Assembly: GCA_937868185.1 (NCBI GenBank)
Contig: CALMMG010000144.1
Span: 1 to 33,939, forward strand
Direction of reading: 5' to 3'
Length of the DNA stretch: 33,939 nt
Source of the DNA: an uncultured Pseudomonadota bacterium
Lineage (GTDB): Bacteria > Desulfobacterota > Desulfobulbia > Desulfobulbales > Desulfurivibrionaceae
Positions 24,919 to 31,625 of this stretch are shown here, piece by piece. The position numbers and the translations under genes were made by a program. The first letter of the stretch is position 1, and the number at the start of each line of letters is the position of its first letter. Under the pieces are notes generated by a model. The model saw nothing but the letters and a program-made list of their open reading frames with translations, searched no databases and was not told the origin of the DNA.

Positions 24919-24986
24919 TGCTCATTCGTCTGTAGCCATCGTCTAAAAATAGCGATAACATCCGCGCCGCTACACCACCAACGGCG

Positions 24987-25053
24987 TAAGGCGCCGTACC
25001 GAAATGATTACCCCCCCTTGCTGTGGTTATTATTTCGTAACGGTTCCTCAATT
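24987..25053. repeat. Palindromic intergenic repeat, copy C/D
   Basis: The left arm AGGCGCCGTACCGAAAT and the right arm, which on the minus strand reads GAGGAACCGTTACGAAAT, form an imperfect hairpin around a C-rich loop. The right arm matches copy B closely (CCGxTACGAAATAA) and is again flanked by AATT. Confidence 0.65.
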
Positions 25054-25074
25054 AAAATGGAGCACCAGACTTTC

Positions 25075-26052
25075 ATGAAGCTACCTCCCCTTACCATCGG
25101 CAAGTTCACCGCCCAGGTACCCCTTGTTCAAGGAGGCATGTCCATTCGCGTCTCCACTTCGGCCCTCGCCATTCCCGTTGCCGAGTGCGGCGGCATCGGC
25201 ACCATCGGCGGCTCGGCCATTCCCTTGGAAGAACTCCAAGCTGACATCCGCAAGGCCAAAGCGGCAACCAAGGGAATCATCGCGGTGAACATCATGTTCG
25301 CCATGAAGAATTTCTACAGCCTGGTCCAGGGCTCCATTGAAGCCGGGGTCGACATGATCGTCACCGGCGCCGGTTTTTCCCGAGATATCTTCAAGATCGG
25401 CAAGGAAACCAACACCCCCATTGTCTCTATCGTTTCCTCCCCCTCCTTTGCCATGCTTGCCGAAAAACTCGGCGCTGCGGCCATCGTGGTCGAAGCAAAG
25501 GAGGCCGGCGGTCATCTGGGTACCAACGTGGCCCTGCGTGAGCTTTTCCCCGAGATCCGCAAGGTAGTCAAGAAGGTACCCCTGATCGCGGCCGGCGGCA
25601 TCACCAACGGCTATGAAATGGCAGAAATGATGGACAAGTACGGAGCAGACGGCATCCAGATCGCCACCCGCTTTGTCCTCACCAAGGAATGTTCGGTGGC
25701 GGAAAGCTTCAAGCAGGCCATGCTCCATGCCCACCAGGAAGACATCGCCCTGATCAAATCTCCGGTGGGCTTGCCCGGCCGGGCCATCAAGACCCCCTTT
25801 GTCAAGCAGCTCCTGAGCAATGCCGACCTCAAAGCCAAGGAATGCAAATACAAGTGTCTGAAAAAATGCGACCATGTGTATTGCATCAGCGACCGGCTCA
25901 CCGCAGCCTGTGAAGGCAACATGGAAGACGGGTTGGTTTTTTCCGGCGAAAACGTCTTTAAAATCAAAGACATCCTCACGGTGCGCGAGGTCTTCGACCA
26001 GTTTGTTTCCCAGGCCGAGTCCATGTACAAAGAACCTACGGCGACGTATTGA
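25075..26052 (+). CDS. Nitronate monooxygenase family FMN protein
   Basis: The 325-residue TIM-barrel protein has the features of the nitronate monooxygenase / 2-nitropropane dioxygenase family: VPLVQGGMSIRVS, GGIGTIGG, VTGAGFSRD, EAKEAGGHLG, PLIAAGGI and the FMN phosphate site GADGIQIATRF. A C-terminal cluster, C257-x3-C261-x3-C265-x4-C270, is not needed for flavin binding and may hold a metal or iron-sulfur centre. The true substrate is open; many members are not nitronate enzymes. ATG 25075 is preferred for GGAG at 25059-25062; ATG 25057 is an alternative. It has its own promoter candidate. Confidence 0.88.
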   Translation: MKLPPLTIGKFTAQVPLVQGGMSIRVSTSALAIPVAECGGIGTIGGSAIPLEELQADIRKAKAATKGIIAVNIMFAMKNFYSLVQGSIEAGVDMIVTGAGFSRDIFKIGKETNTPIVSIVSSPSFAMLAEKLGAAAIVVEAKEAGGHLGTNVALRELFPEIRKVVKKVPLIAAGGITNGYEMAEMMDKYGADGIQIATRFVLTKECSVAESFKQAMLHAHQEDIALIKSPVGLPGRAIKTPFVKQLLSNADLKAKECKYKCLKKCDHVYCISDRLTAACEGNMEDGLVFSGENVFKIKDILTVREVFDQFVSQAESMYKEPTATY

Positions 26053-26093
26053 GCAGGAGTCCTGCCACCTTACCCTCCTGCCCGGAAGATCCC

Positions 26094-27440
26094 ATGGACC
26101 CATCCGCTGATCTGGCTGACCTGCCGGAACCCCTTATCATTCCGCGGGCCGAGCATCCCATCTCCCGCAAGGATATTGACCGCGAGGCCCTGAAGGTGAT
26201 GCACCGCCTCCGTGATGCGGGCTTTTCCGCCTACCTGGTGGGCGGTGCGGTGCGCGATCTGTACCTCGGCAAAACCCCCAAAGATTTCGACATCAGCACC
26301 AACGCCCGGCCCGGGCAACTGCGCACCCTTTTCCGCAACAGCCGGATCATCGGCCGCCGCTTTCGTCTGGTGCAGGTCTTTTTCTTTGGCGGCAAGATCG
26401 TCGAGGTCTCCACCCTCCGCTGCCGCAGCGAATTTGAAGAGGGCGAGAAGGAAGAGGACGAGGTCCTGGCCCACAACAACACCTTCGGCTCGGAAGCAGA
26501 AGACGCCTTCCGGCGGGACCTCACCATCAACGCCCTGTTCTATGAAATAGAAAACTTCACCATCATCGACTACACGGGCGGGGTGGCGGACCTCAACAAT
26601 AAAATTGTCCGCATTGTCGGAGAACCGGAGCGAAGGATTATCCGAGATCCCGTCCGCATGATGCGGGCCATCCGCCACGCGGCCCGAAGCAATTTCATCA
26701 TTGAAGACCGCACCTGGCAAGCCATTGTCAACAACCTCGACACCCTGCGCCTCTGCCCGGATTCCCGGGTCCGGGACGAATTTTTCAAAGACCTAAACAG
26801 CGGTGCCTGCGCTCCCTGGTGTCGGCTTGCCGTGGCCAGCGGGCTCTTCTTTCTCCTCCTCCCCTGCTATGACGGGGTCATCAGCCGGGAGGAGGAGGAA
26901 CCATCGGGCCAAACCCTCCTCCTCTTCGCCCTGTGCCAGGTGATCGATCGTCTGCATGGCGAAGGCAGCCCTCTGCCGGAACACCTCCTGCTCGCACTCC
27001 TCATGCTGCCTTGGGCCCAAGCGCGCTTCGACCTGGTGAACCAGGCTGCCGAAGGCCGTGAAACCTTTACCTTTTCCCGCACCCTCCGCAGCGAGATTGA
27101 TCGACACCTGGAGCATCTCAATGTCAAGCGGGCCTCCAGAGAGGAGATCACCTCGCTCTTGGTCAATCTCCCGGCCTTTGTCCGACATGGTGCAGAGCAG
27201 ACCTGGCCCGCCTGGCTGAAGCGGAAAAGTTATTTCCCCGATGGGTTGTTGCTCTTTCAGCTTTACCAGGAGGCCCTTGGCGGCTCACCTGCGGAGTTAG
27301 CACCGCGACCCGAGTCTCCCGCTTCCTCTCATGGCCCCAGAAGCAACAAGCCCAGGACAGGCAAACCCCGGCCGCCCCGGTCAGAAAGCCGCACCCCCGC
27401 CTTTTCCGGCAAGAAAGGCGGGATCTTTGGCCTCAAATAA
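26094..27440 (+). CDS. pcnB: Poly(A) polymerase, PcnB type
   Basis: The 448-residue class II nucleotidyltransferase has the catalytic block LVGGAVRD (48-55) with the metal-binding DFD (64-66). The next motif, RNSRIIGRRFRLVQV (81-95), is the PcnB form that separates poly(A) polymerases from CCA-adding enzymes. RRDLTINALFY and RDPVRMMRAIRHAAR follow. The C-terminus is basic and Pro/Ser-rich, as in E. coli PcnB. ATG 26094 has GGAAG six bases upstream; the frame also opens from a TTG at 26049 overlapping the preceding stop. It would add 3' A tails that speed RNA decay. Assignment as poly(A) polymerase rather than CCA enzyme is likely but not proven. Confidence 0.88.
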   Translation: MDPSADLADLPEPLIIPRAEHPISRKDIDREALKVMHRLRDAGFSAYLVGGAVRDLYLGKTPKDFDISTNARPGQLRTLFRNSRIIGRRFRLVQVFFFGGKIVEVSTLRCRSEFEEGEKEEDEVLAHNNTFGSEAEDAFRRDLTINALFYEIENFTIIDYTGGVADLNNKIVRIVGEPERRIIRDPVRMMRAIRHAARSNFIIEDRTWQAIVNNLDTLRLCPDSRVRDEFFKDLNSGACAPWCRLAVASGLFFLLLPCYDGVISREEEEPSGQTLLLFALCQVIDRLHGEGSPLPEHLLLALLMLPWAQARFDLVNQAAEGRETFTFSRTLRSEIDRHLEHLNVKRASREEITSLLVNLPAFVRHGAEQTWPAWLKRKSYFPDGLLLFQLYQEALGGSPAELAPRPESPASSHGPRSNKPRTGKPRPPRSESRTPAFSGKKGGIFGLK

Positions 27441-27486
27441 GCCAAGCCCTGCCGTCATTGCTTGATCTTTACGAGACAAGACTCCC

Positions 27487-28407
27487 GTGAACCAGCCGCC
27501 CGACATCACTAAACTCCAAGCCGTACCCTTGGCCGAACTCATGCGGCAGGCCCTGGCAACCAAGCTTGCCCGGCGGGGAACCTCCTTTTCCCTGTGCAGC
27601 ATCATCAATGCCAAATCCGGGAGATGCAGCGAGGATTGCCATTTTTGCGCGCAATCGGCCCATTACCAGACTGAAGCGCCGGTCTATCCTCTGCTGGACA
27701 AAGCCCAGATCCTCACCGCCGCCCATGAAGCCAACAAAAACGGGGCCAGCCGTTTTTCCCTGGTGACCAGCGGCAGGGGGTTGGCAAGCGATGATCTGCC
27801 CCAGGTGCTGGAGATCATCCGCGCCATCCGCACAGAGGTGGGAATCAAGGTCTGTGCCTCCCTGGGCATTTTGGGCGAGTCCGAACTGGGGCAGCTTAAA
27901 GATGCCGGTGTTTCCCGCTACCACCATAACTTGGAGACCTCCCAGGAATTTTTTCCACAGGTCTGCACCAGCCACAGCTTTGGTGACCGAATCGCCACCA
28001 TCAAGGCGGCCCAGAAGGTCGGTCTCTCGGTGTGCAGCGGCGGTATCTTCGGGTTGGGAGAATCCGAAACGGATCGGTTGTCCATGGCCATGAGCCTTGT
28101 CGAATGCGGGATTGACTCGGTGCCCATCAATATCCTCATCCCCCTGCCCGGCACGCCCTGCGCAGATCTGCCGCCGCTGCCCATCGCGGAAATCCTCCGC
28201 TCCATCGCCCTCTACCGGTTGATCCTCCCCCAGGCGGCGATCCGGTTGGCCGCAGGCCGCGAATCGGCCCTGGCCGATTTTTTAAGCTCCGCCTTCATGG
28301 GTGGCGCCGACGGCATGATGATCGGCGGCTATCTTACCCAGCGGGGCCGCTCCCCGGAAGCAGACCATCACTTTGCCGAAGACATTAAACAATTATGGTC
28401 GATCTGA
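27487..28407 (+). CDS. bioB: Biotin synthase
   Basis: BioB (306 aa) is a radical SAM enzyme that inserts sulfur into dethiobiotin. The CxxxCxxC motif is C47-C51-C54 (CSEDCHFC), and the following AQSAHY fits BioB. GTG 27487 is taken as start; the ribosome site is poor, and an ATG at 27541 is a weaker alternative because it would shorten the N-terminal helix. YHHNLETS, VCSGGIFGLGE and NILIPLPGTP are typical family blocks. It overlaps bioF by 13 bp; no other bio gene is in the window. Confidence 0.96.
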   Translation: MNQPPDITKLQAVPLAELMRQALATKLARRGTSFSLCSIINAKSGRCSEDCHFCAQSAHYQTEAPVYPLLDKAQILTAAHEANKNGASRFSLVTSGRGLASDDLPQVLEIIRAIRTEVGIKVCASLGILGESELGQLKDAGVSRYHHNLETSQEFFPQVCTSHSFGDRIATIKAAQKVGLSVCSGGIFGLGESETDRLSMAMSLVECGIDSVPINILIPLPGTPCADLPPLPIAEILRSIALYRLILPQAAIRLAAGRESALADFLSSAFMGGADGMMIGGYLTQRGRSPEADHHFAEDIKQLWSI

Positions 28408-29555
28408 AGGACTGGCTGAACCAGCAACGGGAAAAGGGTGGGCTCCGCACCCTGCGCCCAGTGATTCACCGAGGAAAAGGACGGCTCCTCCTTGCCGGAA
28501 ACGACGACCGGGAGTTACTCGATTTTTCCTCCAATGATTACCTGGCCCTTGCCGAACATCCCACCCTCATCACAGCAGCCCAGGAGGCCCTAAACCGATT
28601 TGGCACCGGTTCGGGCGCCTCCCGCTTGATGAGCGGCGATCTCGCGCTGCACCATGCGCTGGAAGAAGCGGTGGCCCAACTCAAGGGTAAGGAGGCGGCC
28701 CTCACCTTTGGCTCCGGCTACATGGCCAACGCCGGCATCATCCCCGCCCTGGTAGATCGCCATGACCTCATCTTCAGTGACCGACTGAACCATGCCAGCA
28801 TCCACGACGGCTGCCGCCTTTCCGGCGCCCGCCTGGTCCGCTTCCGGCACAACGACCTCAATCATCTTGAAGAACTGCTCACGGAAAAACGCGGAACCGG
28901 CACAGCATTAATCGTGGTGGAATCCATTTACAGCATGGACGGCGACCGCTGCCCGCTGCGCGAACTGGTGGGACTCAAGGAGCGGTTCGGCTGCCTGCTC
29001 ATGGTGGACGAGGCTCATGCCACTGGTGTCTTTGGCGCAAACGGCGGCGGGGTTATCGAAGAAGACGGGGTCAGCGACGGAGTGGATCTGGCCATGGGCA
29101 CCTTTGGCAAGGCCCTTGGCAGCTATGGTGCCTATGTGGCAGGCAATAGAGAGATAATCGAGTATTTGATCAACCGGGCCAGGAGCTTTATCTTTTCCAC
29201 GGCCTTGCCCCCAGCAGTGGCGGCGGCCTCTCTGGCTGCGGTGCAGCTTATCCGGCAGGAACCAGCCCTGCGTCAGGACCTCCATGAAAAAATCACCTAT
29301 TTCAAAGGGCTACTGCACACCGGGGGATACGGCGCGGACCTTGGCCCCTCACAGATCATCCCCATTCAGGTCGGAGAGAGCAGCGCGGCGCTGAACAAGG
29401 CCGATTTACTCCGAGAACAGGGGATCTTTGCCACAGCCGTCCGGCCACCCACCGTACCGCAAGGCACAGCACGACTCAGGTTTTCCATTACCCGCCATCA
29501 CAGCACAGCGGATCTCACCAAGGCAGCCAAGGCTCTGCTGAAGATCGTGGATTAG
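28395..29555 (+). CDS. bioF: 8-amino-7-oxononanoate synthase
   Basis: BioF (386 aa) condenses pimeloyl-ACP/CoA with alanine, an early step of biotin synthesis. It is a PLP enzyme of the alpha-oxoamine synthase family: PLP lysine K239 (GTFGKALGSYGAY), H133 (LNHAS), D205 and H208 (DEAHATG). The length is normal. The start lies inside the end of bioB with no clear ribosome site, which suggests translational coupling. The hairpin at 29615-29647 could end this transcript as well as the convergent lipoprotein gene. Confidence 0.95.
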   Translation: MVDLKDWLNQQREKGGLRTLRPVIHRGKGRLLLAGNDDRELLDFSSNDYLALAEHPTLITAAQEALNRFGTGSGASRLMSGDLALHHALEEAVAQLKGKEAALTFGSGYMANAGIIPALVDRHDLIFSDRLNHASIHDGCRLSGARLVRFRHNDLNHLEELLTEKRGTGTALIVVESIYSMDGDRCPLRELVGLKERFGCLLMVDEAHATGVFGANGGGVIEEDGVSDGVDLAMGTFGKALGSYGAYVAGNREIIEYLINRARSFIFSTALPPAVAAASLAAVQLIRQEPALRQDLHEKITYFKGLLHTGGYGADLGPSQIIPIQVGESSAALNKADLLREQGIFATAVRPPTVPQGTARLRFSITRHHSTADLTKAAKALLKIVD

Positions 29556-29614
29556 CGTTTCTTTCTGAGGCGGAGAGGGGGGGGCGAGAAGCAGAAAGCT
29601 AAGGAAGAGAGGAA

Positions 29615-29647
29615 ATTTCCAGGCCGGGGAAACCCCAGCCTGGAAAT
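29615..29647 (-). terminator. Hairpin terminator between bioF and the lipoprotein gene
   Basis: A 10-bp perfect arm pair (ATTTCCAGGC/GCCTGGAAAT), a C/A mismatch and a 4-bp G/C extension around an AAA loop make a strong hairpin. On the minus strand it begins 11 bp after the lipoprotein stop and is followed by a pyrimidine-rich stretch, so it mainly fits that gene. Confidence 0.65.
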
Positions 29648-29658
29648 GGAACAGCAAC

Positions 29659-29907
29659 TTACTTTGCAGCAGGTGCAGCAGGAGCGGCAGGAGCGGCAGC
29701 CTCAGGAGCAGCAGGAGCAGCAGCCTCAGGAGCGGCAGGAGCAGCAGCCTCAGGAGCGGCAGGAGCAGCAGGCTCAACAGCGGGAGCAGCGGGAGCAGCC
29801 TGCTCAACCGGAGCAACTACAGCTTCTTCGCTTTTCTTACAAGCGATCAAGCCGGTGGCAAGGAGCAGCATCAGGGCAAAGGCAACGGTCATTTTAACTG
29901 ATTTCAT
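29659..29907 (-). CDS. Small Ala/Pro-rich lipoprotein
   Basis: The 82-residue protein begins MKSVKMTVAF; ATG 29907 is chosen over the frame's first ATG (29952) because AGAGGAAGAG lies just upstream and a signal peptide starts there. The lipobox LIAC gives lipidated C23, with KK after it (no Asp at +2), so outer-membrane sorting is likely. The rest is a low-complexity tail of repeated PAAPEAAA units, likely an extended, flexible periplasmic segment. No function is recognised. It has its own promoter candidate and terminator, so it is a single-gene unit. Confidence 0.8.
   Translation of the reverse strand: MKSVKMTVAFALMLLLATGLIACKKSEEAVVAPVEQAAPAAPAVEPAAPAAPEAAAPAAPEAAAPAAPEAAAPAAPAAPAAK
29687..29782. 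repeat. 24-bp tandem repeat inside the lipoprotein gene
   Basis: Three near-identical 24-bp units (29687-29710, 29711-29734, 29735-29758) and a degenerate fourth (29759-29782) encode eight-residue Ala/Pro/Glu repeats. The second and third units are identical. In-frame length means that unit gain or loss would change only the length of the tail. Confidence 0.85.
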
Positions 29908-29963
29908 GTTCTCTTCCTCTCTTTGTGTTTTAATAATTGCGACAATGCGCATTACGCTTGGTA

Positions 29964-29982
29964 GTGATCACGCCTGGATCAC
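29964..29982. promoter_or_regulatory. Palindrome in the lipoprotein leader
   Basis: GTGATC and GATCAC flank a 7-base centre, between the predicted promoter (30025-30053) and the start codon. It could be a protein-binding site or a small RNA hairpin; evidence is limited to the symmetry. Confidence 0.25.
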
Positions 29983-30024
29983 CCAGCCAACTCTTCCCTC
30001 GGTCAGGGGGTGACAAATATGACT

Positions 30025-30053
30025 TTTATACCTCCGCTCCTCGCCTGAGTAAA
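30025..30053 (-). promoter_or_regulatory. Candidate promoter of the lipoprotein gene
   Basis: On the minus strand TTTACT (30053-30048; 4 of 6) and TATAAA (30030-30025; 5 of 6) are 17 bases apart. The leader would be about 110 bases. Confidence 0.5.
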
Positions 30054-30095
30054 GGAAAAATATACGCCCCCAAAGAAAAAAACGCCCTTTCCCGC

Positions 30096-30920
30096 TTATT
30101 TTTGACAAAAAGGACAGCAAAAAGTGGCCCGCCCGCCTAAAACGGTGCGCACTATCGGCTGGCCGCAACAGCGACAAGGCTGCCCCTGCCGTCCATACAC
30201 CGCAAGCTCCAGCTGAAAATACCCCGCCTCGCCACTGACGTTCTCGTAATCAGAGATGGTGGAACCTCCCATGGCAATGGCTTTTTTAAGAATAAGCCGA
30301 CTCTTTTTGACAATAAGCTGCCAATCCAGCTTCAACAGCCGGTTGACCGGGGTTTGCGGATGGGTGCAGGCGGCAAAGAGCGTCTCGTTGGCGTAGATAT
30401 TGCCAAGGCCCACCACCACCCGGTTATCCATGAGAAAACTTTTCACCGGCTGCCTCTTACCCCGCGCCTTTTCCAGCAAATACTCAGCGGAGAAATCCTC
30501 GGAAAAAGGCTCCACCCCCAAGCCGGCGAAGGGATCGTTCTCCCGCAGCTCTTTTTCCGAATATACCTCGACACAGCCGAACCTCCGCACATCGTTAAAA
30601 CGCATCTCCTTACCGTTATCAAGGAGAAAGCGGAGATGGTCATGCTTGCGACGGGGGGTATCGCAAGCAAAGATACCGATCTTGCCGGTCATGCCGAGGT
30701 GAAATAGCATGACAGCCTTGCCGGTCAAGCGCAGGAGGATATATTTGGCGCGACGCTCCACCCCCAGGATGAAGGAACCCTCGACGTGCCGATACATCTT
30801 GGCCCGGGGAAAAGGCTTGCGCAGCCTCTTATTGCTAAAGGAAACCGAGAGGATTTTCCGCTTGAGCACCAAGGGGGCAAGCCCTCGGCAGACCACTTCC
30901 ACTTCCGGCAGTTCAGGCAT
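30096..30920 (-). CDS. mutM: Formamidopyrimidine-DNA glycosylase
   Basis: MutM/Fpg (274 aa) removes 8-oxoguanine and formamidopyrimidines and cuts the abasic site. The N-terminus is MPELPEVE, with catalytic P2 and E3, and the conserved Lys (K59) lies in RRAKYILL. The C-terminal zinc finger has four cysteines in the pattern CRCCG...FCCPFCQK. The length matches the family. AAGGAG lies upstream of the ATG. It starts 15 bp after the TVP38-type gene and is probably the last gene of that operon; the DNA-repair role has no obvious link to its neighbours. Confidence 0.97.
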   Translation of the reverse strand: MPELPEVEVVCRGLAPLVLKRKILSVSFSNKRLRKPFPRAKMYRHVEGSFILGVERRAKYILLRLTGKAVMLFHLGMTGKIGIFACDTPRRKHDHLRFLLDNGKEMRFNDVRRFGCVEVYSEKELRENDPFAGLGVEPFSEDFSAEYLLEKARGKRQPVKSFLMDNRVVVGLGNIYANETLFAACTHPQTPVNRLLKLDWQLIVKKSRLILKKAIAMGGSTISDYENVSGEAGYFQLELAVYGRQGQPCRCCGQPIVRTVLGGRATFCCPFCQK

Positions 30921-30935
30921 GACACGACTCCTTGT

Positions 30936-31625
30936 TCAACCTACATCCTCGGACTTGATCTTCTGGATCAGCCTGGGAATGTAGAAAGAGCTGACAAAGA
31001 GTACCAGGGAGAAACAGGCCTTCCAGCTCAGCAGCTGCCACCAGTCGCCAGACCTCCAGACCTCGGCCAGGGTGGCGAAGAAAAAGGTGAGGACAAAGCC
31101 TCCGGCGAGGATGCCAAACAGGGTGCCGAAAAAAAACTCCCGAAACGTCACCCCGGTGAGACCCATGCCGAAATTGAGCGGGGTGAAAGGGAAAAAAATC
31201 AGCCGCAGATAGAGCACCGTCGCAAAACCGTTGGCCGCGATGCGGTCATCGTATTTTTTCAACCGGTCGCCGATCAACCCCGCGGCAAAATCCCTGCCAA
31301 GGTAGCGGCCGATGAAAAAAGCCAGGGAGGCGCCGAGCATGGCGCCCAGCTCATTGTAGAGAAACCCATAGAGGGTCCCGAACAACAGGGCACCGATGCC
31401 GGTGAACAGGGTGGCTGGCAGAAAAAGAGAGATGCCCCCAGCATAGAGGAGCACGAAAACCAGCGGCCCCCATGGGCCAAAAGAATTCACCAGGCTTTGC
31501 AGATAGTCCGGGGAGATGTATTGCCGCACCGGGGTAAAGCGAAACAGGGCGATCATGCCAACAATAAACAGGGCAAAAACAACCGCCTTGCCAATCCCTT
31601 TTTTTTCATGCCTCTCCGGTTTCAT
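30936..31625 (-). CDS. TVP38/TMEM64-family membrane protein
   Basis: The 229-residue protein has about five to six hydrophobic segments and the VTT/SNARE-associated domain typical of TVP38/TMEM64/DedA-like proteins: LPATLFTGIGALLFG, GAMLGASLAFFIGRYLGRD and RLIFFPFTPLNFGMGLTGV. Related families move lipids or ions across membranes; the substrate here is unknown. ATG 31625 is chosen because it overlaps the stop of the large fusion gene by 4 bp (ATGA), a sign of translational coupling. mutM follows. Confidence 0.88.
   Translation of the reverse strand: MKPERHEKKGIGKAVVFALFIVGMIALFRFTPVRQYISPDYLQSLVNSFGPWGPLVFVLLYAGGISLFLPATLFTGIGALLFGTLYGFLYNELGAMLGASLAFFIGRYLGRDFAAGLIGDRLKKYDDRIAANGFATVLYLRLIFFPFTPLNFGMGLTGVTFREFFFGTLFGILAGGFVLTFFFATLAEVWRSGDWWQLLSWKACFSLVLFVSSFYIPRLIQKIKSEDVG

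Larger units (their letters stand above)
24721..25074. other. Noncoding gap with a promoter and repeat
   Basis: This 354-bp divergent gap between the HAD gene and the nitronate monooxygenase gene contains an AT-rich part (24740-24920), a plus-strand promoter (24890-24918) and palindromic repeat copy C/D (24987-25053). I see no RNA gene or convincing protein frame. Confidence 0.6.

Noticed and set aside
24721-25074. Gap checked for an RNA gene or toxin-antitoxin pair
   Set aside because: Only a promoter and a palindromic repeat were found; no frame has a ribosome site and a plausible composition.
29687-29782. Tandem 24-bp units considered as a CRISPR array
   Set aside because: The units are directly adjacent with no spacers and encode a protein tail in frame.
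29646-29897. Plus-strand Gln/Glu-rich frame opposite the lipoprotein
   Set aside because: Its composition is only the reverse of the Ala/Pro tandem repeat; it has no good start signal.
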